Assembly: GCA_016872875.1 (NCBI GenBank) | Contig: VGYW01000251.1 | Coordinates: 1-12,174 of the forward strand | Direction of reading: 5' to 3' | Origin: Planctomycetota bacterium | GTDB taxonomy: Bacteria > Planctomycetota > PUPC01 > DSUN01 | DNA: 12,174 nt | In this document: positions 1-6,345 of the stretch, piece by piece | How the letters are laid out: every line of letters begins with the position of its first letter | Numbering within the stretch: the stretch's first letter is position 1 | Position numbers and translations under genes: made by a program | The notes under the pieces: model-generated | Databases searched by the model: none | Told to the model about the DNA's origin: nothing | The model's input: only the letters and a program-made list of their open reading frames with translations

Positions 1-272
1 GCCCCCTTCGGGGGCTTGGATGGGGGGGACGCGCGATCCCAGGGCTCCCTTCGGTCGCCCTGGGCTACGGCTGGGTCGCCCGCGTCGGCGGGCTACAAGG
101 CCCCGAGATGTGGGCAAAGATCAGGGCGAAGCCCTGGGAAGGGGGTGACCGGTAAGGTCAGCCCTGACAGGGCGTACTATGTGGTCCCGGCGGCGGACCC
201 TGCCTACGGCGGCTAGCACGCCCCTACAGGGCTGAATCTGGCCGCCCGCGTGTCCCAGGGCTTCGCCCTGGG
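1..272. repeat. Cluster of short GC-rich palindromes
   Basis: This gene-free stretch is built from related hairpin-forming units. Perfect examples are GCCCCC-TTC-GGGGGC at 1-15, CAGGGC-GAA-GCCCTG at 122-136, GCCCTG-A-CAGGGC at 161-173 and CCCAGGGC-TTC-GCCCTGGG at 254-272. A looser pair (CCAGGG...CCCTGG) lies around 38-66. The recurring core is CAGGGC/GCCCTG with a short TTC or GAA loop. I recall similar REP-like units scattered through planctomycete-type genomes, but this was not searched. The short open frame across 16-216 is most likely a by-product of the repeats. The cluster could act as a transcription or mRNA-stability element, or simply be dispersed repeat DNA. It appears to continue leftward out of the window. 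Confidence 0.6.
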
Positions 273-297
273 CTGATATGGTACGCTCCGTTTGGAG

Positions 298-311
298 CTT
301 CGGCGCCGAAG
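298..311. promoter_or_regulatory. Perfect 14-bp palindrome upstream of the 417 gene
   Basis: CTTCGGCGCCGAAG is its own reverse complement. It directly follows a small hairpin, GCTCC-GTTT-GGAGC at 285-298. It lies about 105 bp before the start at 417. It could be an operator for a dimeric regulator or part of the neighbouring repeat DNA. I saw no convincing sigma70 hexamers between 273 and 416, so the regulatory role is a guess. Confidence 0.22.
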
Positions 312-416
312 AACGTTACCAGGATTGGGGGCCATGCTCGCCGAAACACGGCCCCGCCTTGGGCTGTAGTATCAGGCAAGGGCCGGCATGGAACGCACTA
401 CGTCGAGGAGAGACCA

Positions 417-2201
417 ATGCGCAGACACGCTTGGGTTGGCCTTCTGGCTGCTCTGGTGTTCGTGGCAGCCGCGGCGCGGGGCGGCGACCTTGCGAGCGTG
501 GTGCCCGAAGACGCGCTCCTCTACGCCGAGGTGAACGACCCACGGGGCATCTGGGCCGACTTCGAGCAGTCGGGCCTCCGCGACATCGTGCGCGCCGTGC
601 CTCAGGCCGAGCTCCAGTTCGGCGTGGTCAGCCTCATGGTCCGCGGCCAGGCGCAGCAACGCCTGGGGATCGAGTGGGACGGCTTCGTGGCGAAGTTCGG
701 CTCGCGCCTCGCCATCGTCCTCGCGGAGGGCGGCGGGGCGGGCAGGCCGCCCGTCTTCCTCCTCGATGCCTCGGAGACGAAGGCGGAGCTGACGAAGCTC
801 CTCAAGGAGACCGTGGAGCCGGCCCTCGCCAGGGCGCCAGGGAAGGCCAACGAGCCGCAACTGGTGCTCGGGGACGACGCGCACGGCGACGTCAAGCTCC
901 GCGTGCTCAGGGGCGCGGGGGGCAACGTGGCCTACGCCTTCATCGGCGACGCCTTCGCCCTCGGCGAGCCGCCGGCGCTCAAGCGGCTCATTGACGCCCG
1001 CGCCCGCCGCCCGCTCGCCGCGAACGAGGCATTCCTCAAGGTGCGCAAGGCCCTCGCTCCCCAGAAGGGCATCGTGGCCTATCTGAACTTCGCTCAGGTC
1101 ATGGCCGAGCACAAGGCGGCCGTGGACGGCAACCCTGAGCTGCGACGGCTCCTCGACATCACCGGCCTCACGACCGTCCAGTGGCTCGCCGCCTCATCCG
1201 CCTTCGACGGCCGCGGCGTGCGCGACAAGGTCCACCTCCACTGCGGCGAGAAGAAGCTCGGCCTCATGCGCCTCCTCGGCAAGCTCTCCCCAGACACTTC
1301 CTCATCAGCTCAGGTGCTCCCCAATGGCTGCCCGCTGCTCCTCTCGCTGAACTTCAAGGACGGCCCGGAGCTCTGGGGCGCCATCGTGAAGTTCCTCGAA
1401 GAGGGCGGCCAGGGCGAGGGACTCGCCAAGCTCGACGAGGGGAAGCAGAACGTCCAACTCCAATTCGGCATCAACTTCGACGACGACTTCGTCGGCGCTC
1501 TCGGCGGCGAGGTGTTCCTGGCCGCGAACCCGGACTTCACAGCGGAGTATGCCGCGAAGCGGCGCGCGCCCGAAGCAAAGGACTTTCCTTTCATCATCGG
1601 CGCCCGCGTGGCCAAGCCCGACGCTATCAAGACCACCATCCACCGCCTCATTGCGGGCCAGCCAGGCGTCGGCGCCGCCGTCGAGCGCAAGACCGAGACC
1701 CATCAGGGGGTCGAGATAAACACCCTCGTCATCCCCGACGCCCCGAACCAGCCGGCCTATGCCTTCGTGGGCGACTTCTTCATCGCGGCGAAGAGCGCCG
1801 CCATCATCCGCCAGTGCATCGAGGCCAAGGCCGCGGGCCAGGGGCTTGGCGCCGCGGCGCGCTTCCGGAACGTCGCGGACGCCATGCCATTGAAGCATCA
1901 CGCTATACTGTATGCCGATGCCGAGAGCCTCCTCACCGCCCTCGTCACCGGCGGCAAGGAGCCGGCGCCCGACGAGCCCGTGAGACCCATGCGCCAGATG
2001 CTCGCCACCATCGCCGGCCAACTGCGCGGCGCCTGCGCCACCCTCTCCGCCGACGAGAACGGCGTAACCCTTGAAGCCTACACGCGTTCTGGCCTCATCC
2101 CCCTGATCGGCGTCGCCGTGGGGTTCGCCGAACGCCGCGCAGCGGCGGGGGGCTGGCCGGCAGGGGTCGAGCCCAAAGGCCCGAAGCCGACCGATTTCTG
2201 A
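417..2201 (+). CDS. Secreted protein of unknown function, DUF3352-like
   Basis: The protein has 594 residues. The start ATG follows a GAGGAGAG ribosome site at 405-412. Residues 1-22 look like a signal peptide (MRRH, then a hydrophobic run to about A20), so it is probably exported. The mature start (VVPEDALLYAEVND) resembles the opening of DUF3352-type proteins, in which a 'score the model' style beta-rich domain begins with VP.DA...... That assignment is tentative. Two similar stretches, AYAFIGDAF at about 172-180 and AYAFVGDFF at about 447-455, each lead into a helix ending in a basic/acidic ID.RA or IEAKA pattern, which suggests an internal duplication about 275 residues apart. No catalytic motif or C-terminal anchor is evident, and the C-terminus is a short Pro/Lys-rich tail. 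The gene ends 2 bp from the convergent exbD-like gene. Function unknown. Confidence 0.85.
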   Translation: MRRHAWVGLLAALVFVAAAARGGDLASVVPEDALLYAEVNDPRGIWADFEQSGLRDIVRAVPQAELQFGVVSLMVRGQAQQRLGIEWDGFVAKFGSRLAIVLAEGGGAGRPPVFLLDASETKAELTKLLKETVEPALARAPGKANEPQLVLGDDAHGDVKLRVLRGAGGNVAYAFIGDAFALGEPPALKRLIDARARRPLAANEAFLKVRKALAPQKGIVAYLNFAQVMAEHKAAVDGNPELRRLLDITGLTTVQWLAASSAFDGRGVRDKVHLHCGEKKLGLMRLLGKLSPDTSSSAQVLPNGCPLLLSLNFKDGPELWGAIVKFLEEGGQGEGLAKLDEGKQNVQLQFGINFDDDFVGALGGEVFLAANPDFTAEYAAKRRAPEAKDFPFIIGARVAKPDAIKTTIHRLIAGQPGVGAAVERKTETHQGVEINTLVIPDAPNQPAYAFVGDFFIAAKSAAIIRQCIEAKAAGQGLGAAARFRNVADAMPLKHHAILYADAESLLTALVTGGKEPAPDEPVRPMRQMLATIAGQLRGACATLSADENGVTLEAYTRSGLIPLIGVAVGFAERRAAAGGWPAGVEPKGPKPTDF

Positions 2202-2203
2202 GA

Positions 2204-2635
2204 CTACCGTTTGATGCTGATGCTGCGGTAACCGAGGTGTCTGAGTATATCGAGCGCCTTTACTACCCAGCCGTGAGCAGCCTCGTCGTCGGCAGCCAAG
2301 ATGATCAGGGTGTCCTTCCCATCCGGCGTACGGGCGTAGGAGCGCAGGAAGGCATGGGCGGCGTCCCAGCCCGCCAGCGGGCGTCCGTCAATGAGGATGC
2401 GGGGCGCGGGGGCGGTCGCCGTGCCCACGTTCCGAATCTCCACCAGGAGCTCGCGGCCGATGTACCGCGGGCCATCCTTCGGCAGGTTCGCCCGGAGCTG
2501 GCGGTCGAGCTCCCTGAACTTCATGCCGACCATGAAGAACAGGAGCAACTGGAACACGCAGTCAATGAGCGGGGTCATGTTCATCTCGGAGAGCCTGACG
2601 CGCGACCTTCGGTCGGACCTTCGGAACAGGGTCAT
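2204..2635 (-). CDS. ExbD/TolR-family biopolymer transport protein (second copy)
   Basis: The protein has 143 residues, a normal ExbD/TolR length. These proteins pair with ExbB/TolQ in the inner membrane and use proton flow to drive outer-envelope processes. After a basic cytoplasmic tail (LFRRSDRRSRVR) comes the family signature MTPLIDCVFQLLLFFMV, a single membrane helix at about residues 22-38. The conserved proton-carrying aspartate is D25, and a periplasmic domain fills the rest (ILIDGRPL, then DTLIILAADDEAAHGWVVKA). The start was placed at 2635, not at the longer frame beginning at 2860, because AGGAGA lies 7 nt upstream (2648-2643), and because the ATG overlaps the upstream exbD stop as ATGA, a sign of translational coupling. 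The extra N-terminal residues of the longer frame only reread the upstream gene. No exbB/tolQ gene is next to it. Confidence 0.93.
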   Translation of the reverse strand: MTLFRRSDRRSRVRLSEMNMTPLIDCVFQLLLFFMVGMKFRELDRQLRANLPKDGPRYIGRELLVEIRNVGTATAPAPRILIDGRPLAGWDAAHAFLRSYARTPDGKDTLIILAADDEAAHGWVVKALDILRHLGYRSISIKR

Positions 2636-3075
2636 GGCGTCTTCTCCTGAGCTTTGCCCTGCTCCTCGGTGGGCAGGGCGCCAAAGGCCAGCCGCCATAT
2701 CCTCACGCGGCGGTCCGCGCAGGCCTTGAACACCTCGCGGATGTGCTTGAAGGGGGTCCGCTCGTCCGCCTTCACCACCACGGAGGCGTCGGGCTCGGTC
2801 TCGCGGAGCCACCGGAGCTTCCTCCGCAAGTCCTCCACGGCAAGGCGCTCGCCCGCCCAATAGAGAGTGCCATCAGATGTGAGCTTGATGATGTGTGTTT
2901 CTGGCGGGATCGTGGTGCTGGCCTTCACTCTCGGCAGTTGCACCTCCAGAGCGTCGTATTGGCGGGTGAGCTCGCTGACGACCATGAAGAAGGTCAGCAG
3001 AAGAAAAGTGCAGTCAATCATAGGCGTGAGGTTGAGCCTGGTCGTCATCACTCGTTTGCCAAGCTGGATTAGCAC
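2632..3075 (-). CDS. ExbD/TolR-family biopolymer transport protein (first copy)
   Basis: The protein has 147 residues. It opens LIQLGKRVMTTRLNLTPMID and then CTFLLLTFFMVV, giving one membrane helix at about 18-36 with the conserved aspartate at D21. A periplasmic domain follows, with the usual beta-alpha pattern: IIKLTSDGTLYWAGERL, then ASVVVKADERTPFKHIREVF. That last stretch matches the family's typical 'V.I.AD....Y..V..V' motif. The GTG start at 3075 was preferred over the more distal ATG at 3105 because a strong AAAGGAGG ribosome site (3090-3083) sits 7 nt before it. A downstream ATG at residue 10 is possible but has no comparable site. It is the first gene of a two-gene minus-strand unit. 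Two ExbD paralogues in tandem are common in PVC bacteria, but usually an ExbB gene precedes them, and here upstream DNA is intergenic. Confidence 0.92.
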   Translation of the reverse strand: MLIQLGKRVMTTRLNLTPMIDCTFLLLTFFMVVSELTRQYDALEVQLPRVKASTTIPPETHIIKLTSDGTLYWAGERLAVEDLRRKLRWLRETEPDASVVVKADERTPFKHIREVFKACADRRVRIWRLAFGALPTEEQGKAQEKTP

Positions 3076-3082
3076 GGAAGCG

Positions 3083-3090
3083 CCTCCTTT
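3083..3090 (-). promoter_or_regulatory. Ribosome binding site fixing the GTG start of the first exbD-like gene
   Basis: On the minus strand AAAGGAGG lies 7 nt before GTG at 3075. It is the strongest Shine-Dalgarno match in the window and lies inside the longer reading frame starting at 3105, so that longer start is unlikely. A TATACT hexamer at 3096-3091 is too close to be a useful -10 with this ribosome site. Confidence 0.75.
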
Positions 3091-3211
3091 AGTATACCGC
3101 CACACAACTCAGGCAACGCGGAGCCGCGCTTGCTGTTCCCTCCATTGTAGCGCGGTGGCCTTGGCGGAGGTTCAGTTACAAAACGCATGGAGCTTCTGAA
3201 GAAACCACACG

Positions 3212-3292
3212 GTCACCCACGGACAAGCACGGACGGGCGGATTCCTCGGCGACGGGCGTGTGTCCGTGTCCGTCCGTGTGGGTCCGTGTCAC
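3212..3292. repeat. CACGGAC-type inverted repeat in divergent intergenic region
   Basis: CACGGAC units occur on the left (3218-3224 and 3228-3234) and as their complement GTCCGTG on the right (several copies in 3260-3292). The left arm 3212-3233 and right arm 3271-3292 pair imperfectly as long stems around a GC-rich centre. The rest of the 3076-3365 gap holds a smaller stem (CCGCGCT 3124-3130 with AGCGCGG 3149-3155) and the promoter described separately. I saw no gene in the gap. The unit differs from the 1-272 cluster and the other repeats in this window. It looks like dispersed repeat DNA, though it lies where regulators of both divergent units might bind. Confidence 0.55.
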
Positions 3293-3330
3293 TTCTTCAC
3301 GGCCTCATGGCGTTGTCAAGCGAAGGGAAC

Positions 3331-3359
3331 TTGACATAGCGCCCCAAGTGCAGCATAAC
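3331..3359 (+). promoter_or_regulatory. Sigma70-like promoter of the methyltransferase gene
   Basis: A perfect -35 hexamer TTGACA (3331-3336) is separated by 17 bp from CATAAC (3354-3359), which matches four of six bases of TATAAT. The expected transcription start, about 7 bp beyond the -10, is 3365-3367. This coincides with the ATGATG at 3366-3371, so the mRNA may be leaderless or nearly so. Confidence 0.6.
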
Positions 3360-3365
3360 AGTGCT

Positions 3366-4376
3366 ATGATGGGCGACCGCGAAGCGCGCATCCAGGTCAG
3401 GTGCAACGTCTGCGGCGCGGACGACGCCGAGGCGGTCCACCCCGAGGTGCGCCTGGTGCGCTGCCGCAGTTGCGGGATGGGCTACCTGAATCCGCAGCCG
3501 AGCGACGATGAGCTGGCCCGCCTCTACACCGACGACTACTACACGAGGCCGATTGACCCCGGCGGGCCGTCGTATCTGGAGAATCGGGCGGGCCTCGAGC
3601 GGTTCTTTGACGGTCGGCTGCGGCGGATCGAGCGCCTGGTGCGCCCCGGCCGCCTCCTAGAGGTCGGCTGTGGGCTGGGCTACCTGCTCAACGTGGCGCG
3701 CCGGCGCGCCTGGCGCGCCGTGGGCCTCGAGGTCTCGGAGTTTGCAGCCGCCTATGCCCAGAGAGAGCTCGGGCTCGACGTCCGCCGCCAGACCCTCGAG
3801 GCCGCCGCCCTCCCCGACGCCGCCTTCGACGCCGTGGTGATGCGCGACCTGCTCGAGCACACCCGCGACCCGCGTGCCACGCTCCACCACGCCCGCCGCG
3901 CGCTGCGCACAGGCGGCGTGCTGGCCCTCTCGATGCCCAACTTCGCGTCGCTCAACGCCCGCCTGGGCGGGCTGGCCTGGCGGCACCTGCGCCCCGCGCA
4001 GCACCTGTGGCACTTCACGCCTGAGTGCATCGCGCGCCTGCTCCGCGAGTGCGGCCTCGCACTCGCCGAGTGCACCTCCCGCTACGATTCGCCCGCGACC
4101 CGCGAGGTCTACGCCGCCCTGAGGGCCGCGGCCACAGGCGAGACGCCTGTGCCACCATCCCGGGGGCAGAGGGTGGCACAGGCCTCCAGCCTGTGGGCGC
4201 TCGCCTGGCACGCCGCGCTCCGCGGCGACATCGTGTTCCTCCCCCTCGGCTCGCCCGCGCGCCGCCTGCTCCGAGCGGCCGCAACAATTTGCGCTTGCAT
4301 TGCACGCCCCTTTCGCGCTAGATTACAGGACGACATTCTGGAGCTTCTCGCCCTCAAGCAGGAGGCCGGCCGATGA
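3366..4376 (+). CDS. Zinc-ribbon class I SAM-dependent methyltransferase
   Basis: The product has 336 residues. An N-terminal zinc ribbon has cysteines C13-x2-C16 and C33-x2-C36, followed by the GYLNPQPS...LARLY..DYY stretch typical of Methyltransf_11/23-like enzymes linked to sugar or lipid modification. The SAM-binding motif I is LLEVGCGLGYLL (E99, GCGLG 101-105), with an acidic strand-2 residue in GLEVSE. Motif IV is FDAVVMRDLLEH (D155, H165), followed by LRTGGVLALSMPN. The substrate cannot be told from sequence. Start ATG 3366 (or 3369) was chosen because the next in-frame candidate would cut off two ribbon cysteines. No ribosome site precedes it. Residues about 256-277 are encoded by an inserted palindromic repeat, and the C-terminus resumes after it. 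Its stop overlaps the next start as ATGA, so the two are probably co-transcribed. An upstream extension to 3258 is frame read-through. Confidence 0.88.
   Translation: MMGDREARIQVRCNVCGADDAEAVHPEVRLVRCRSCGMGYLNPQPSDDELARLYTDDYYTRPIDPGGPSYLENRAGLERFFDGRLRRIERLVRPGRLLEVGCGLGYLLNVARRRAWRAVGLEVSEFAAAYAQRELGLDVRRQTLEAAALPDAAFDAVVMRDLLEHTRDPRATLHHARRALRTGGVLALSMPNFASLNARLGGLAWRHLRPAQHLWHFTPECIARLLRECGLALAECTSRYDSPATREVYAALRAAATGETPVPPSRGQRVAQASSLWALAWHAALRGDIVFLPLGSPARRLLRAAATICACIARPFRARLQDDILELLALKQEAGR
4133..4195. repeat. Nested palindromic repeat inside the methyltransferase gene
   Basis: Two hairpins, CACAGGCG-AGA-CGCCTGTG (4133-4151) and CACAGGC-CTCCA-GCCTGTG (4177-4195), are themselves joined by complementary arms GTGCCACC (4149-4156) and GGTGGCAC (4172-4179). 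The element is 63 bp, preserves the reading frame and encodes TGETPVPP...VAQASSLW. I recall both peptides as common repeat-derived segments in planctomycete-type proteins, a memory not verified here. Confidence 0.75.
4295..4324 (+). promoter_or_regulatory. Possible weak internal promoter for the TPR gene
   Basis: TTGCAT (4295-4300), an 18-bp spacer and TAGATT (4319-4324) lie within the last codons of the methyltransferase gene. Only three and four bases respectively match the consensus. The region is less GC-rich than its surroundings. It could give the TPR gene some independent expression, but the 4-bp gene overlap makes co-transcription the simpler reading. Confidence 0.25.
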
Positions 4377-5251
4377 AGTTGCTTCGCCCCTTCGCTGTCC
4401 TCGCGGGGTCCCTGGCCGCCTTTGCCCTCATCGCCCCGGCGGCCCAGGCACGAGCGTCCCGCAACACTCGCGGCAACCGGAACGGCCGCTACAGCGGCCC
4501 CAGGCGCCTCATAGACGACGACAAGACGGACGACAACAAGAGGCAAGACGATAGCCGGGGGACGAAGCGGGCCGACGCCCCGAAGCAGGCCCCCAAGCCC
4601 ACAGCCAAGCCGCCGGCCCCCAAGCCCCCAACCACAGTGGCCAGGCCAGCCACTGCCCCCAGGCCCGCGGCCCCCAAGCCCACCGCCGCCAAGCCCGGCA
4701 CCACCCCACAGGACGACGAGGCCCGCGAGGCGGAGGCCACCAAGCTCCGCGAGGATGCCGACAAGGCTCTCGAGCAAGGCACCGAGGAGAGCATCGTGGC
4801 CGGCGCCGGCATCCTGCGCGAGATTCTCTCCGACTATGGCGACACCGACGCAGCGTCCAGCGCCCAGCAGCAGCTCGACCTCCTCCTGGCCGACCCCAAG
4901 CTCGGCCCCATGATCCTCCTCGCGGAGGCGCAGGCGGAGTTCGACGCCCAGCACTACCGCAAGGCCAGGAACAAGTTCCAGGAGCTCCTCGTCCGCTTCC
5001 CCAACTCCGCTCAGGCCGCCGATGCCCGCGCTCGCCTCGCGGAGATCGACCAGAATGACCTCCTGAAGAAGTCGGTCTACACCGACGCCGAGCTCGAGGA
5101 CGCGCGCCTCTGGTATCTCTCCGGCAACATCCATCTCGAGAACGGCCGCAAGGGCGACGCGGCGTCCGCCTACCGCAAGGTCATCGAGGAATACCCCGGC
5201 TGCCGCTACGCCGTCCTCGCCGAGGAAAAGCTCCCAGGCACACGCGGCTGA
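4373..5251 (+). CDS. Secreted TPR-repeat protein, CpoB/BamD-like helper type
   Basis: The protein has 292 residues. A clear signal peptide ends at about AQA-RA (residue 26). A charged stretch (DDDKTDDNKRQDD) is followed by a low-complexity Pro/Lys/Ala linker at about 70-115, probably a flexible spacer through the periplasm or cell wall. The C-terminal half is helical. TPR-like units are seen at about 180-225 (AEAQAEFDAQHYRKARNKFQ, then LVRFPNS) and 246-288 (LWYLSGNIHLENGRKGDAAS, then IEEYPG), the pattern of YbgF/CpoB or BamD-type proteins that bind envelope partners. The start is set by AGGAGG at 4360-4365, 7 nt before ATG, and overlaps the methyltransferase stop. There is no lipobox cysteine, so it is not an evident lipoprotein. 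Nearby ExbD/TolR genes make a Tol-like envelope role conceivable, but this is inference only. Confidence 0.85.
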   Translation: MKLLRPFAVLAGSLAAFALIAPAAQARASRNTRGNRNGRYSGPRRLIDDDKTDDNKRQDDSRGTKRADAPKQAPKPTAKPPAPKPPTTVARPATAPRPAAPKPTAAKPGTTPQDDEAREAEATKLREDADKALEQGTEESIVAGAGILREILSDYGDTDAASSAQQQLDLLLADPKLGPMILLAEAQAEFDAQHYRKARNKFQELLVRFPNSAQAADARARLAEIDQNDLLKKSVYTDAELEDARLWYLSGNIHLENGRKGDAASAYRKVIEEYPGCRYAVLAEEKLPGTRG

Positions 5252-5264
5252 GTGAGATAGGCCT

Positions 5265-5310
5265 GTGGGCGGGGGCTCTGTCCCCCGCGGGGCACAGAGG
5301 CCCCGCCCAC
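5265..5310. repeat. 46-bp inverted repeat between the TPR and DUF58 genes
   Basis: The left arm begins GTGGGCGGGGGCTCTGTCCC and the right arm mirrors it, ending GCACAGAGGCCCCGCCCAC, so a long near-perfect hairpin can form. It sits just after the TPR stop and just before the DUF58 start. It could slow or end transcription, though no T-tract follows. One arm is found again, almost base for base, in frame inside the BatA-like gene at 7018-7045. Confidence 0.75.
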
Positions 5311-5320
5311 GTTGATCCAG

Positions 5321-6265
5321 ATGCGTGACACGCAGAGCCGGAATCCCGCGCGCGCTCCCTCCAATCAGCAATCAGCAATCAGCAATCAGCAATCGCTCCT
5401 CGCCCCCGACTTCCTGCGCAAGCTGGACCTGCTGGAAATCCTCTTCAAGCGGAACGTGGTCGGCCGCCGCGAGGGGGACCGGCCCGGCCACCAGCGCGGC
5501 GGACGCACCGAGTTCGCCGACCACCGCGAATACTCGCCCGGCGACGACCTGCGCTACCTCGACTGGAACATCTACGGGCGCACCGACCGCCTCTTCATCA
5601 AGGAGTTCACCAAGCAGGAGGCGGCCCTCGTGTGCGTGCTGGTTGACGCGAGCGCCTCGATGGGCACGGGCGAGCCGGAGAAGCTCTTCTACGCCAAGCG
5701 GCTGGCCGCCGCGCTCGCCTACCTGGCGCTCATCGGCGGCAACGAGGCCCAGCTCGCCATCTTCGCGGGCGCCGAGGCCGCCTGGTCTCCGCGCTACGCC
5801 GGCCGGCCAGACATACAGGCCATCGCCGCCTTCCTCGAGCCCCCCGAACCCGCCGGCACCACCGACCTCTTCGCGCCGCTCCGCGCATTCCGCGAGCGGG
5901 TCCACGTCCGCTCCCTCGTCGTCCTCATCTCTGACCTCCTCGAGGAGGGCGGGGGCCAGCGGGGGCTGCGCCTTCTCGCCTCGCAGCGCTACGACCTCAG
6001 CGTCCTCCACGTCCTCTCCCCCCAGGAGCTTCGCCCACCAGCCGTCGGCCCGGCGCTCCTGCGCGACGCCGAGACCGGCCGCGGCGAGAACCTGGTGGTT
6101 GACGCCGACGCCTTGCGCCTCTATGCCGACCGCCTCAACGCCTTCTGCGAGGGCTGGCGCGCCTTCTGCCAGCGCCACGACGTCCGCTACCTCCAGGCCT
6201 CCTCCGCCACCCCCTTCGAGGACTGCATCCTGACCTACCTCCGCCGCGGAGGGCTGGTGAGATGA
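5321..6265 (+). CDS. DUF58 family protein with von Willebrand A domain
   Basis: The protein has 314 residues, normal for DUF58, and is probably cytoplasmic. The family core is clear: LLEILFKRNVVG near the start, the signature REYSPGDDLRYLDWN (69-83), then GRTDRLFIKEF. The vWA metal site (MIDAS) DASAS is at 109-113, and later VLISDLLEEGG with D205. DUF58 proteins usually act with a MoxR AAA+ ATPase and BatA-like membrane partners in envelope or chaperone-type functions. The BatA-like gene follows, but no MoxR gene is in the window. The start is uncertain: ATG 5321 has no ribosome site, a TTG at 5312 is in the same frame, and residues about 15-25 (SNQQSAISNQQS) come from a tandem AATCAGC repeat. 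The original N-terminus may have been replaced by this repeat. Confidence 0.9.
   Translation: MRDTQSRNPARAPSNQQSAISNQQSLLAPDFLRKLDLLEILFKRNVVGRREGDRPGHQRGGRTEFADHREYSPGDDLRYLDWNIYGRTDRLFIKEFTKQEAALVCVLVDASASMGTGEPEKLFYAKRLAAALAYLALIGGNEAQLAIFAGAEAAWSPRYAGRPDIQAIAAFLEPPEPAGTTDLFAPLRAFRERVHVRSLVVLISDLLEEGGGQRGLRLLASQRYDLSVLHVLSPQELRPPAVGPALLRDAETGRGENLVVDADALRLYADRLNAFCEGWRAFCQRHDVRYLQASSATPFEDCILTYLRRGGLVR
5362..5394. repeat. AATCAGC tandem repeat, 5' side of DUF58
   Basis: Four copies of the 7-mer AATCAGC (5363-5390) plus a partial fifth lie within the first codons of the DUF58 gene and encode NQQSAIS-type residues. The low GC content contrasts with the surrounding coding DNA. The same unit recurs after the gene in the same orientation. 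Confidence 0.85.
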
Positions 6266-6332
6266 TTGCTGATTTATGATTTCTGATTGCTGATTTTCGA
6301 TCCCAAATCAGCAATCAGCAATCAGCAATCAG
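6264..6332. repeat. AATCAGC repeat and inverted arm, 3' side of DUF58
   Basis: The right half (6306-6332) has three AATCAGC copies plus AATCAG, identical over 27 bp to part of the 5362-5394 copy. The left half (6264-6297) is its inverted version (GATTGCTGATTT), so the spacer between DUF58 and the BatA-like gene can form an AT-rich hairpin. It fills nearly the whole 80-bp gap and leaves only a weak ATGAAG as possible ribosome site for the next gene. Confidence 0.8.
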
Positions 6333-6345
6333 AAATGAAGCCACT

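Noticed and set aside
16..216. Short plus-strand open frame in the 5' repeat cluster
   Set aside because: It is made of palindromic repeat units, has no ribosome site, and its residues only reflect the repeats.
2636..2860. N-terminal extension of the second exbD-like gene
   Set aside because: It overlaps the first exbD gene out of frame and has Arg/Gly-rich composition; the ATGA overlap and AGGAGA support 2635.
3091..3096. TATACT as a -10 for the exbD pair
   Set aside because: It would start transcription within the ribosome site, and no -35 lies at the usual distance. A TTGACA on the minus strand at 3319-3314 also lacks a good -10.
5265..5310. Rho-independent terminator after the TPR gene
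   Set aside because: The hairpin is strong but no run of T follows; a repeat-element origin is better supported by the copy at 7018-7045.
5362..6332. Possible CRISPR array from the AATCAGC repeats
   Set aside because: The units are 7-bp head-to-tail copies with no unique spacers and no cas genes nearby.
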